From Flavobacteriaceae bacterium (lineage in GTDB: Bacteria; Bacteroidota; Bacteroidia; Flavobacteriales; Flavobacteriaceae), in assembly GCA_027068695.1 (NCBI GenBank), contig JAMOMG010000005.1, positions 1-12,656 of the forward strand: DNA of 12,656 nucleotides. Reading direction: 5' to 3'. A program made the position numbers and the translations under genes. This document shows, one piece after another, positions 1 to 6,911 of the stretch. The notes beneath the pieces are model-generated. The model searched no databases. It was not told the DNA's origin and worked only from the letters and a program-made list of their open reading frames with translations. Numbering within the stretch: position 1 is the stretch's first letter; each line of letters starts with the position of its first letter.

Positions 1-651
1 CATGAATTTAAAACACCAATTGCAACTATAAATTTAGCATTAGATGCTATTAAAAACCCTAAAATAATAGGTGAGCAAGAAAAGGTGTTGCGTTATGTAA
101 AAATGATTAGAGATGAAAATAAACGTATGCATGCGCAGGTTGAAAATGTATTGAGAATTTCTAAATTAGAGAAAAATCAGTTAGATGTTAGTAAGGAAAA
201 AGTAGATATTCACGACATATTAGAAGAAGCTGTAACACACGTTGATTTATTGATTAAAGATAAAGGAGGCTTTATTAAATTAAACTTAAAAGCATATGAT
301 ACTGAAATATTAGCTAACGAATTTCATATTACCAACGTAATTGTGAATATGTTAGATAATGCAATAAAATATTCTAATGAGGTTCCAAAGATTAATATTT
401 CAACTGATAACACAAGTAAAAGTATAATTATTAAAATTAAAGATAATGGTATTGGAATGAGCAAAAGTGTTCAAAAAAATATCTTTAAAAAGTTTTATAG
501 AGAAGAAAGAGGAAATATTCATAATGTGAAAGGACATGGTTTAGGACTTTCATACGTAAAAAAAATAATTGAAATTCATCAAGGTGAAATTTCTGTTGAA
601 AGTGAAAAAGGGATAGGTAGCACTTTTATCATAAAATTACCCTTGATCTAA
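1..651 (+). CDS. Sensor histidine kinase, C-terminal part (5' end outside window)
   Basis: This is the catalytic half of a membrane sensor kinase that should phosphorylate the response regulator encoded directly downstream. The reading frame is open from the first base, and the first residue visible is the phospho-accepting His of the H-box (HEFKTPIAT). The sensor, membrane and any HAMP parts therefore lie upstream of the window. Counting from residue 1, the dimerisation helices span about 1-65. The N-box (NVIVNMLDNAIKYS) is near 112-125, the G1 box DNGIG near 148-152, the F-box FKKFYRE near 162-168 and the G2 box GHGLGL near 178-183, so the HATPase_c domain is complete. The stop is 12 nt before the regulator's ATG, which indicates one operon. 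The H-box style resembles RprX-like kinases of Bacteroidota. The signal sensed cannot be deduced. A GTG at 85 is only an internal codon, not the start. Confidence 0.93.
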   Translation, partial: HEFKTPIATINLALDAIKNPKIIGEQEKVLRYVKMIRDENKRMHAQVENVLRISKLEKNQLDVSKEKVDIHDILEEAVTHVDLLIKDKGGFIKLNLKAYDTEILANEFHITNVIVNMLDNAIKYSNEVPKINISTDNTSKSIIIKIKDNGIGMSKSVQKNIFKKFYREERGNIHNVKGHGLGLSYVKKIIEIHQGEISVESEKGIGSTFIIKLPLI

Positions 652-663
652 AATTTAAGAAAA

Positions 664-1359
664 ATGGAAAACAAAAGAATTTTATTAGTAGAAGATGATC
701 CTAATTTTGGTACAGTTTTAAAAGATTACTTAACATTGAATGATTACAATGTAACACTTGCAATTGATGGGTTAGAAGGACTTATTATGTTTAAAAATGA
801 TGATTATGACTTGTGTATTTTAGATGTAATGATGCCTAGAAAAGATGGTTTTTCGTTAGCTAAAGATATTAGAAGTACGAATGCTGATATACCTATTATA
901 TTTTTAACAGCAAAAACTATGAGAGAAGATGTGTTAAAAGGGTATCAAGTTGGAGCTGATGACTATTTAAATAAACCTTTTGATTCTGAAGTTTTGTTGT
1001 ATAAGATTAAAGCCATTATGCAACGTAAAGAAGGGGAACAAAATAAAGAAGAAGAAGTCTTTGAATTTAAAATTGGAGATTTTGATTTTAATTCAAAATT
1101 GAGGCATTTATCATACAAAGGAGGTGAACCTCAAAAACTATCGCCTAAAGAAAGTAAATTGTTGAAAATGTTAACATTGCATAAAAATGATTTGATGCCG
1201 CGAGAATTGGCGCTAACTAAAATTTGGCGTGATGATAATTATTTTACTTCACGAAGCATGGATGTATATATTGCAAAACTTCGTAAGTATTTGAAGTTAG
1301 ATGAAAATGTTGAAATAATAAATATTCACGGAGAAGGATTTCGGCTTATTGAGAAATAG
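664..1359 (+). CDS. Two-component response regulator, OmpR/PhoB family
   Basis: This 231-residue DNA-binding regulator is the likely partner of the kinase just upstream. The receiver domain (about 4-120) shows the acidic pair D11/D12, the phospho-acceptor D54 in LDVMMP, T82 in FLTAK and K104 in NKPFD. The C-terminal winged-helix domain (about 133-229) shows the Trans_Reg_C pattern LSPKESKLLKML, then SMDVYIAKLRKYL, then INIHGEGFRL. Length and architecture are normal for the OmpR class, and it resembles RprY of Bacteroidota. The ATG at 664 leaves only 12 nt after the kinase stop and gives the standard receiver start (KRILLVEDD). A strong hairpin terminator follows 8 nt after the stop, so the pair ends a transcription unit. 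Target genes cannot be read from the window. Confidence 0.95.
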   Translation: MENKRILLVEDDPNFGTVLKDYLTLNDYNVTLAIDGLEGLIMFKNDDYDLCILDVMMPRKDGFSLAKDIRSTNADIPIIFLTAKTMREDVLKGYQVGADDYLNKPFDSEVLLYKIKAIMQRKEGEQNKEEEVFEFKIGDFDFNSKLRHLSYKGGEPQKLSPKESKLLKMLTLHKNDLMPRELALTKIWRDDNYFTSRSMDVYIAKLRKYLKLDENVEIINIHGEGFRLIEK

Positions 1360-1366
1360 AAAATTT

Positions 1367-1391
1367 AAACCTGCTTTTGCAGGTTTTTTTT
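1367..1391 (+). terminator. Rho-independent terminator after the two-component operon
   Basis: A perfect 8-bp stem, AAACCTGC (1367-1374) with GCAGGTTT (1379-1386), closes a TTTT loop. It runs into an unbroken T tract (1384-1391). It begins 7 nt after the response regulator stop codon, as expected for the end of that operon. It is the clearest intrinsic terminator in the window. Confidence 0.9.
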
Positions 1392-1403
1392 ATGCCAAAA
1401 ACT

Positions 1404-1411
1404 TATATTTG
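1404..1411 (+). promoter_or_regulatory. Bacteroidota-type -7 box for the YciO-like gene
   Basis: TATATTTG at 1404-1411 is a full match to the Bacteroidota -7 consensus TAnnTTTG. It ends 19 nt before the ATG at 1431, which would give a leader of roughly a dozen nucleotides. No clean -33 TTTG lies at the usual spacing. The T tract of the preceding terminator occupies that place. Prediction rests on the motif and its position between a terminator and a start codon. Confidence 0.6.
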
Positions 1412-1430
1412 CTTTAAATAAAATGGCAAA

Positions 1431-2048
1431 ATGGCACAGTTTGTAAAAATTTATGAAGAAAATCCTAATGAGCGTGAAATAGATAAAGTTGTTGCAATTT
1501 TAAAAAAAGGAGGATTAATTATTTACCCTACAGATACCGTTTATGGTATAGGTTGTGACATTACTAATACGAAAGCTATGGCAAAAGTAGCTAAAATTAA
1601 AAATATAAAATTAGATAAAGCCAATTTTTCATTTATTTGTTATGATCTAAGTACTCTTTCAGATTATGTAAAACAAATAGATACACGAACTTATAAAATA
1701 TTAAAAAAAACGTTGCCAGGTCCTTACACATTTATCTTACCTGGAAATAATAATTTACCAAAAGCATTTAAAAATAAAAAAACAGTTGGAATTAGAATTC
1801 CGGATAATATGATTATCAGGGAGCTAGTTAAGAAATTAGGGAATCCAATTGTGTCTACATCTATTTATGATGAGGATGATTTAATAGAATATACTACAGA
1901 CCCTGAATTAATTTTTGAAAAATGGGAATCTAGAGTTGATATTGTAATTGATGGAGGTTACGGAGGTAATATTCCCTCTACAATTGTTGATTTGTCTGAT
2001 GATGAAATAATAATTCTTCGTGAAGGTAAAGGAAGTATTGATTTTTAA
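1431..2048 (+). CDS. YciO-type Sua5/YrdC family protein
   Basis: A 205-residue protein of the Sua5/YrdC/YciO fold, whose TsaC/Sua5 members make threonylcarbamoyl-AMP for tRNA t6A. The YrdC domain fills about 10-200: YPTDTVYGIG (32-41), PGPYTF (96-101), VGIRIP (119-124), STS (142-144), PSTIVDL (182-188) and REGKG (197-201). The start (MAQFVKIYEENP), the NFSFICYDLS segment and the end are closest, from memory, to E. coli YciO rather than TsaC. The two TsaC signature motifs are altered. KxR appears as K55-I-K57, and SxN appears as S144-I-Y146, so the Asn is lost. Function in t6A synthesis is therefore uncertain and a second true TsaC is likely elsewhere. Another ATG at 1423 is out of frame. The gene has its own predicted promoter and stands alone, convergent with the glycosyltransferase 14 nt away. 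Confidence 0.85.
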   Translation: MAQFVKIYEENPNEREIDKVVAILKKGGLIIYPTDTVYGIGCDITNTKAMAKVAKIKNIKLDKANFSFICYDLSTLSDYVKQIDTRTYKILKKTLPGPYTFILPGNNNLPKAFKNKKTVGIRIPDNMIIRELVKKLGNPIVSTSIYDEDDLIEYTTDPELIFEKWESRVDIVIDGGYGGNIPSTIVDLSDDEIIILREGKGSIDF

Positions 2049-2054
2049 TGTGAT

Positions 2055-2087
2055 AACTGAAATTAAAGGTCCTTAAAAGTTTTTTTT
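2055..2087 (+). terminator. Possible weak terminator after the YciO-like gene
   Basis: An imperfect hairpin (AACT 2055-2058 with AGTT near 2078-2081, and an inner TTAA/TTAA pair around AGGTCC) precedes an eight-T run at 2080-2087. It begins 6 nt after the YciO-like stop and overlaps the 3' end of the convergent glycosyltransferase gene. The stem is short, AT-rich and interrupted, so this is only suggestive. Confidence 0.3.
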
Positions 2088-3058
2088 CTCTCTATATAAT
2101 ACTTCCACACAATACTTTTTATTGTATAATAATTATTTTTTTGAAACCCTGTTCTTTTCCTAATCATTTTGGTTAAATAAGAGTAAAAACTAAAATGAGC
2201 TTTAATTATTGCAACTGTGTGTTTGGGTCTTAACTCAACTAAAAATTTAACTCCTGCAATTCCATCGAGTAATAAACGTGAAAAAATAATTAAAAACAGA
2301 TTGTTTTTAGGCGTATTTTTTACAAGTGTGAATAAACTATTTCTGAAATTTAAAAAAGTTTTACGTGGACTTTCTTCCTTTAAAGTAGCTCCTCCAACGT
2401 GGTATACGGTTGAACTACCAACATATTTAATAGTTTTTTGAAGATTTTTTGCACGCCAACACAAGTCTATTTCTTCTTGATGAGCAAAATAATCTTCATC
2501 AAAACCATGTAGCTCATGAAAAACTTTAGAACGAATAAAAAAGCAAGCTCCAGACGCCCAAAATATATCAATAACGTCATCGTATTGTTTGTAATCTGTT
2601 TCTAAATCTGAGAAAATTCTTCCTCTACAATACGGATATCCATATTTGTCAATAAATCCACCTGCTGCACCGGCGTATTCAAACTTAGACTTATTTTTAT
2701 AATCTAATATTTTAGGTTGGATAATGGCTGTTTTAGGATCATTTTTAAAAGTAGAAATAATCGGACTTAGCCATCCTTCAGTAACTTCAATATCTGAATT
2801 TACTAATCCGTAAATGTCAGCATTAATGTTTTGTAAAGCATCATTATAACCTTTGGCAAAACCTCCATTTGTCTTATTACGAACTATTCTAATAATTGGG
2901 TAGTTTTCTTGAATAAATTTTATAGAATCATCTGTAGAGGCATTGTCAGCAATTATTATTTCTACGTTATTTATATTGCTGAATTTTAAAATGCTAGGAA
3001 TAAATTTTTCAAGCAATTTTTTGCCGTTCCAGTTTAATATGACTATGGCTATTTTCAC
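2063..3058 (-). CDS. Family 2 glycosyltransferase (WbbL/rhamnosyltransferase-like)
   Basis: This 331-residue enzyme probably transfers a sugar from a nucleotide-sugar donor to a glycan or lipid-linked acceptor at the inner face of the membrane. The GT-A fold starts at once with KIAIVILNWNG. ADNASTDDS (37-45) is the nucleotide-binding segment. NGGFAKGYN (64-72) follows, then the metal-binding NSD (87-89), and EEIDLCWRAK (195-204) is the acceptor-side motif of GT2 rhamnosyltransferase-type proteins. A hydrophobic patch near 253-275 may touch the membrane. The start is GTG at 3058-3056. It overlaps the TAG stop of the upstream hydrolase by 1 nt (TAGTG), and no ATG gives an intact N-terminus. It is last in a three-gene minus-strand unit. 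Donor and acceptor are unknown. No polysaccharide locus surrounds it, so a single glycan or glycolipid modification is as likely as O-antigen work. Confidence 0.88.
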   Translation of the reverse strand: MKIAIVILNWNGKKLLEKFIPSILKFSNINNVEIIIADNASTDDSIKFIQENYPIIRIVRNKTNGGFAKGYNDALQNINADIYGLVNSDIEVTEGWLSPIISTFKNDPKTAIIQPKILDYKNKSKFEYAGAAGGFIDKYGYPYCRGRIFSDLETDYKQYDDVIDIFWASGACFFIRSKVFHELHGFDEDYFAHQEEIDLCWRAKNLQKTIKYVGSSTVYHVGGATLKEESPRKTFLNFRNSLFTLVKNTPKNNLFLIIFSRLLLDGIAGVKFLVELRPKHTVAIIKAHFSFYSYLTKMIRKRTGFQKNNYYTIKSIVWKYYIERKKTFKDL

Positions 3059-4320
3059 TAGTTTGTTTTTGTAAAAGTTTTACTTATTATTTTCCAACCG
3101 TTATCAGTTTTAAGCAAGGTTAAATAATCAGTATAGGATTTTTTAGGATATTCAAATTTAGTTTTAAAACAGGCAATATTTCCTGTAATATCTCCATTTA
3201 AGATAGAAGTATTTGCCTGTTGAACACCGTCTAACCGTACTTTTTTATAATAGCTTTCAATAGGGATTATCAATATATTATTATTTTGAGATGTGTACAA
3301 ATTCGCCTTTTTAGAAAAAGCGAGTTGCAATTGTTTAAGATTTGCATCTTTTCTGCCTTCAAAATAATTTTCAATAGTTTTTTCTACAGCAGTAAATGTA
3401 TTTTCTGTGTTAAAAAACCGCCACAGTACTTCATTGTATTCTTTAGAAGCATTTATATAAGGGAAATGTCCTTCATTGTGAAAAGTATAAACGTTGCTAT
3501 TCTTGTAAAGTTTTTTTAGTTGTTGTCGTAATTGTGGTTGAATAAGTGGGTCATTGTCCGATTCTATGATTAATTTTGGAATACGTTTTATAGCATACTT
3601 AGTTGAGTTCATTGTAAATTTATCAATTACAATGTTATATCTATTTATAAATTGTTTTTTACTAAAAGATATACTAGGTAAAAATGCTCTTAATAATTTA
3701 GAGTTTTTAGCTGCTGGAATTATTTTTTTATCTAAGGTTTTTTCACCCAATTTTGAAATTACTATTTCTGGTAAAAAAGGTAGTAGTTTACTTTTAGTTT
3801 TGTTTTCTTCAGCTATTAAATTATTTGGAGGAAAAGTATTACCAAAAACAGCTTTTTCTATTCTGTTAGGTATGGTAGAAACTAAATATTGTGCAATATA
3901 ACCACCCATAGAAGTTCCAACAACATAAAATTTGTCAATTTTTTCAGTTTCTAAAATTTTTAAAATTCCTTTAGAAGTTTTTTGAAGTGAATTTATTTCT
4001 TCAGGTAAGGTGTAGCTTATAACTTTATAAGATTTTTCAAATTCAATAATTTGTTGCCACCATAAATCATAAGCACCACCCATTCCATGGATGAAAAGGA
4101 TTGTTTTTGACCCATTTCCACCAGCATAATAAATCCATTTTACACCATTAATAGTAATTTCTTTTGTTGATTTAGCCTGAAATCTTTTTAAACTTTTAGA
4201 ATAGTTGTCATTTATAGGGTATAACTCAGAAAAATTAGTTTTAGGAGCGGGTATTATGTAAATACCAATAATTATTATGATTAACAAAATGAATATTTTT
4301 TTAAAATACTTTCTTTTCAT
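3058..4320 (-). CDS. Membrane-anchored alpha/beta hydrolase with C-terminal NTF2-like domain
   Basis: This is a 420-residue two-part protein. Residues 8-23 form a hydrophobic stretch rich in Ile after KRKYFKK, a signal anchor that would place the rest in the periplasm. Residues 60-305 are an alpha/beta hydrolase: oxyanion HGMGG (78-82), nucleophile elbow G135-T-S137-M-G, probable acid D257 in SDNDP, and H285 in GHFPY. Residues 309-420 resemble a SnoaL/lumazine-binding-like NTF2 fold: a helix with ENYFEGRKDANLKQLQLAF, a strand segment, and the typical ending LTLLKTDNGWKIISKTF. That part is assigned by pattern only and is less certain. The substrate cannot be predicted. The ATG at 4320 is 2 nt after the HsdR-N-like stop, and the gene overlaps the glycosyltransferase by 1 nt, so all three are co-transcribed and probably translationally coupled. 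It could be an esterase, lipase or carbon-carbon hydrolase. Confidence 0.82.
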   Translation of the reverse strand: MKRKYFKKIFILLIIIIIGIYIIPAPKTNFSELYPINDNYSKSLKRFQAKSTKEITINGVKWIYYAGGNGSKTILFIHGMGGAYDLWWQQIIEFEKSYKVISYTLPEEINSLQKTSKGILKILETEKIDKFYVVGTSMGGYIAQYLVSTIPNRIEKAVFGNTFPPNNLIAEENKTKSKLLPFLPEIVISKLGEKTLDKKIIPAAKNSKLLRAFLPSISFSKKQFINRYNIVIDKFTMNSTKYAIKRIPKLIIESDNDPLIQPQLRQQLKKLYKNSNVYTFHNEGHFPYINASKEYNEVLWRFFNTENTFTAVEKTIENYFEGRKDANLKQLQLAFSKKANLYTSQNNNILIIPIESYYKKVRLDGVQQANTSILNGDITGNIACFKTKFEYPKKSYTDYLTLLKTDNGWKIISKTFTKTN

Positions 4321-4322
4321 TT

Positions 4323-4769
4323 TTAGAAGTTATAATTAGGAATGGTATCTAAAAATACATATTCTTTTTTTAAAAAATCCATTTTGCAATAATAGTGTTT
4401 TAATCCATTTGAAACTATTAAGTAGTTTGCATTTAATTTTAAATTATAGCGTGCAATTTGATCAAAAGTGCGTTGTGTAATTTTAATTGAAGGAGCTTTG
4501 CATTCTACTATTATTTCAGGAGTTCCTTCAGAATTAAAAACTAAAATATCTGTTCGTTTTGTTAGGTTGTTAATTGTTAATTGTTTTTCAATAGCAATTA
4601 ATGATACAGGATACTTTTTTTCTTCAACCAAATAATGAATTAAGTGTTGGCGTACCCATTCTTCAGGAGTTAAACTCACATATTTTTTTCTCACAATATC
4701 AAAAATAGTGTACTTATTTTTGGTATTTTTGATTTTGAATTTATATGTTGGTAAATTCAGTAAATGCAT
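4323..4769 (-). CDS. Stand-alone HsdR-N-domain (PD-(D/E)xK) nuclease-like protein
   Basis: This 148-residue protein consists of little more than the domain found at the N-terminus of type I restriction HsdR subunits. Visible nuclease-fold residues are E36/E37 in TPEEWVRQHL, D74 in KRTDILVF, E89 and K91 in IVECKAP (the D-ExK signature), and the Q104-xxx-Y108 helix motif in FDQIARYNL. There is no helicase domain, and no methylase or specificity gene nearby, so it is not a restriction enzyme as such. From memory, short proteins of this type next to holA are common in Flavobacteriia, which suggests a housekeeping DNA function. That role is inference. The ATG at 4769 faces the holA ATG across 29 bp. 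The gene leads the hydrolase and glycosyltransferase unit. All key residues appear intact, so nuclease activity is plausible. Confidence 0.85.
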   Translation of the reverse strand: MHLLNLPTYKFKIKNTKNKYTIFDIVRKKYVSLTPEEWVRQHLIHYLVEEKKYPVSLIAIEKQLTINNLTKRTDILVFNSEGTPEIIVECKAPSIKITQRTFDQIARYNLKLNANYLIVSNGLKHYYCKMDFLKKEYVFLDTIPNYNF

Positions 4770-4773
4770 TTAA

Positions 4774-4790
4774 CAAAAATGCTAATTTTT
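4774..4790. promoter_or_regulatory. Divergent holA / HsdR-N intergenic gap with weak -7-like boxes
   Basis: Only 29 bp separate the two divergent ATGs. Each strand has a 7-of-8 match to TAnnTTTG: TAATTTTT (4783-4790, plus strand, toward holA) and CATTTTTG (4781-4774, minus strand, toward the HsdR-N gene). Both lie so close to their start codons that transcripts would be nearly leaderless, unlike the 17-19 nt spacing seen elsewhere here. Real promoters may instead lie inside the opposing coding sequence. Confidence 0.22.
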
Positions 4791-4798
4791 TTTAAGAA

Positions 4799-5803
4799 AT
4801 GAGTGACGTTACTAAAATAGTTTCTGATATTAAAAATGGGAATATTAAACCTATTTATTTTTTAATGGGTGAAGAGCCCTATTATATTGATAAAATTTCA
4901 GAATTTATTGAGAATAATATACTTACTGAAGAGGAGAAAGGTTTTAACCAAATGGTTTTGTACGGGAGGGATGTTACTATTGATGAAATAATAGATAATG
5001 CTAAACGATTCCCAATGATGGCAGAGCGTCAGGTTGTTATTATTAAAGAAGCACAAAATTTATCAAGAAGTATAGAGAAATTAGTTTCATATGTTGATAA
5101 TTTACAACCATCAACTGTATTAGTTATTTGTTACAAATACAAAACAATTGATAAACGGAAAAAATTATATAAAGCCATTCAAAAAAATGGCTTGGTTTAT
5201 GAAAGTAAAAAATTATATGAAAATCAAATTGCCGAATGGATACGAAGGGTTTTAGCAGGTAAAAAATATTTGATTGATACCAAAGCAGCCTTAATGTTAG
5301 TTGAGTTTTTGGGAGACAATTTAAGCAAAATAAGTAATGAACTTAATAAGTTAATGGTTATTTTACCTGTAAATTCAACAATAACGCCTAAAGATATTGA
5401 AGAAAATATAGGAATTAGTAAAGATTATAACAATTTTGAATTAAGAAAAGCTATAGGAGAGCGTAATGTTTATAAGGCAAATATGATTATCAATTATTTT
5501 GCTCAAAACCAAAAGGCAAACCCTATGGTTGTTACAATATCTTTGCTGAATAGTCTATTTACACAAATATTAGTTTATCACAGTTTAAAAGATAAATCTA
5601 AAAGTAGTGTTGCCAGAGCATTAAAAATTAATCCTTTTTTTGTTTCGGATTATATTACCGCTGCAAAAAATTATCCAATGAGAAAAACATCTCAGGTTAT
5701 TGCTTATTTACGTGAAGCAGATGTGAAAAGCAAAGGAGTAGGAGCGAATGCACTACCTAGTGGAGATATTTTAAAAGAACTAATTTTTAAAATAATTCAT
5801 TAA
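4799..5803 (+). CDS. holA: DNA polymerase III delta subunit
   Basis: The delta subunit opens the beta sliding clamp as part of the clamp-loader complex of the replisome. The 334-residue length and layout are normal. Domain I opens with IKPIYFLMGEEPYYIDKI (about 16-33), in which the Walker-A lysine region is degenerate, as expected because delta is not an ATPase. FPMMAERQVVIIKEAQ (71-86) is the family's most recognisable block. The rest is helical, through the lid domain to the C-terminal collar domain with ANALPSGDILKELIF. Bacteroidota HolA sequences are divergent from E. coli, but these blocks fit. It is transcribed alone on the plus strand, divergent from the HsdR-N-like gene and convergent with the M28 peptidase gene, whose stop is 45 bp away. 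A perfect 8-bp inverted repeat lies inside the gene at 5172-5193. Confidence 0.92.
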   Translation: MSDVTKIVSDIKNGNIKPIYFLMGEEPYYIDKISEFIENNILTEEEKGFNQMVLYGRDVTIDEIIDNAKRFPMMAERQVVIIKEAQNLSRSIEKLVSYVDNLQPSTVLVICYKYKTIDKRKKLYKAIQKNGLVYESKKLYENQIAEWIRRVLAGKKYLIDTKAALMLVEFLGDNLSKISNELNKLMVILPVNSTITPKDIEENIGISKDYNNFELRKAIGERNVYKANMIINYFAQNQKANPMVVTISLLNSLFTQILVYHSLKDKSKSSVARALKINPFFVSDYITAAKNYPMRKTSQVIAYLREADVKSKGVGANALPSGDILKELIFKIIH

Positions 5804-5848
5804 TGTGTATAGATAAAAATAGATTTTAACTTCCAATATAGTCTCAAA

Positions 5849-6862
5849 CTATTGCTTGTCAACTTCAATTCGGGTATTTTTGTTTGCTAACTCCCAAGCT
5901 GTATAAAAAATAAGCTGGGTTCGTTTTGCCAAAACTTCGTAGTCAATTTTATCAGGTGTGTCTGAAGCTTTATGATAGTCTTTATGGGTTCCGCTAAAAT
6001 AAAAAATTATAGGGATGTTATTTTTAGCAAAGCTGTAATGGTCAGATCGGTAGTAAAAACGATTAGGGTCATCTTCACTATCGTAAGTGTAATCTATATT
6101 CAACTTTGTGAATTTGTTATTTATTTTCTCTGATAATTTGTGTAGTTCAGTACTTAATTTATCTGAACCTATTAAATAAATATAATTAGGACTGTAGGTA
6201 TGAACTGTATCTATACGTCCAATCATATCAATATTTAAATTTACTACTGTATTTTTTAAAGGAAAAATAGGGAAGTTTGTATAATATTTAGAGCCTAGTA
6301 AGCCTTTTTCTTCACCTGTAACATGTAAAAACAATATAGATCTTTTTGGTCTGTTTCCTTCTTCAGTTGCTTTTTGAAATGCTTCAGCTATTTCTAAAAT
6401 GGCAACGGTTCCAGATCCATCATCATCGGCTCCGTAATAAGTTTTGCCATTTTTTATTCCTAAGTGGTCATAATGAGCAGATAATACAATAATTTCGTTT
6501 GGTTTTTCATTTCCTTTAATAAAAGCAACAACATTTTCAGAGGGATTTACTCCGGGTTTTAGGTGTTCAGTTGGAATTGCTTGAAAATAATCATTTCCTC
6601 CGTATGGAGACGTAATAGCATGCTCTATGTAAAAATTTTTTAGAAATTCAGCAGCTTTTTTTTGACCTGTTTTACCTGTTTCTCGGCCTTCAAATTCATC
6701 AGAAGCAATGGTGTATAAAAGTTTTTTTAAATTGTTAGAAGTTATAGTATTCGCGTATTTAGTGGCTGTTTCTCCTGTAATAATAGAAGAATTTGAAATA
6801 GCATAATTACTTGCACAACTTATAAATATTGTTGAAAAGCATAAGAGTATTAAATTTTTCAT
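5849..6862 (-). CDS. M28 family zinc metallopeptidase, lipoprotein
   Basis: This 337-residue aminopeptidase-like enzyme is predicted to sit on the envelope. The N-terminus is a lipoprotein signal (hydrophobic LILLCFSTIFIS followed by Cys16), so the mature protein would be lipidated at C16. The two-zinc catalytic set of M28 is complete: H130 in SAHYDHLG, bridging D147 in GADDDGSG, general base E184 with E185 in TGEEKGLLGS, D212 in NIDMIGR and H297 in HKDYHKASDT. Residues 50-63 (TIASDEFEGRETG) match the segment that precedes many Bacteroidota M28 peptidases. Its role is probably degrading peptides outside the inner membrane. The start is ATG at 6862, 32 bp after the ABC ATPase stop. A -7 box in that gap suggests it can be transcribed separately. 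The substrate is not deducible. Confidence 0.92.
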   Translation of the reverse strand: MKNLILLCFSTIFISCASNYAISNSSIITGETATKYANTITSNNLKKLLYTIASDEFEGRETGKTGQKKAAEFLKNFYIEHAITSPYGGNDYFQAIPTEHLKPGVNPSENVVAFIKGNEKPNEIIVLSAHYDHLGIKNGKTYYGADDDGSGTVAILEIAEAFQKATEEGNRPKRSILFLHVTGEEKGLLGSKYYTNFPIFPLKNTVVNLNIDMIGRIDTVHTYSPNYIYLIGSDKLSTELHKLSEKINNKFTKLNIDYTYDSEDDPNRFYYRSDHYSFAKNNIPIIFYFSGTHKDYHKASDTPDKIDYEVLAKRTQLIFYTAWELANKNTRIEVDKQ

Positions 6863-6881
6863 TTAGAGAATTTAAATTACT

Positions 6882-6911
6882 CAAATATATTAAATTATTG
6901 AGAGTTGGAAA
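6882..6911 (-). promoter_or_regulatory. Predicted promoter of the M28 peptidase gene
   Basis: On the minus strand TATATTTG (6889 to 6882) matches TAnnTTTG exactly and ends 19 nt before the ATG at 6862. A TTTC at 6911-6908, a one-mismatch -33 element, lies 18 nt upstream of it, inside the 3' end of the ATPase gene. This would give the peptidase its own transcript as well as any readthrough from the transporter genes. Confidence 0.55.

Noticed and set aside
1717..1743. Inverted repeat CCAGGT...ACCTGG in the YciO-like gene
   Set aside because: It comes from two conserved Pro-Gly codon pairs in coding sequence, with a long loop. No regulatory role is supported.
2217..2441. Plus-strand open frame opposite the glycosyltransferase gene
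   Set aside because: It lies wholly inside the glycosyltransferase coding sequence and encodes nothing recognisable.
3286..3901. Plus-strand open frames opposite the alpha/beta hydrolase gene
   Set aside because: The minus-strand frame has an intact catalytic triad and operon spacing. The plus-strand frames are low-complexity mirror images.
4323..4769. Type I restriction-modification locus
   Set aside because: Only the HsdR N-terminal nuclease-like domain is present. There is no helicase, HsdM or HsdS nearby.
5838..5852. Possible terminator between holA and the M28 gene (ATAGT/ACTAT)
   Set aside because: It has a 5-bp AT-rich stem with no T tract on either strand.
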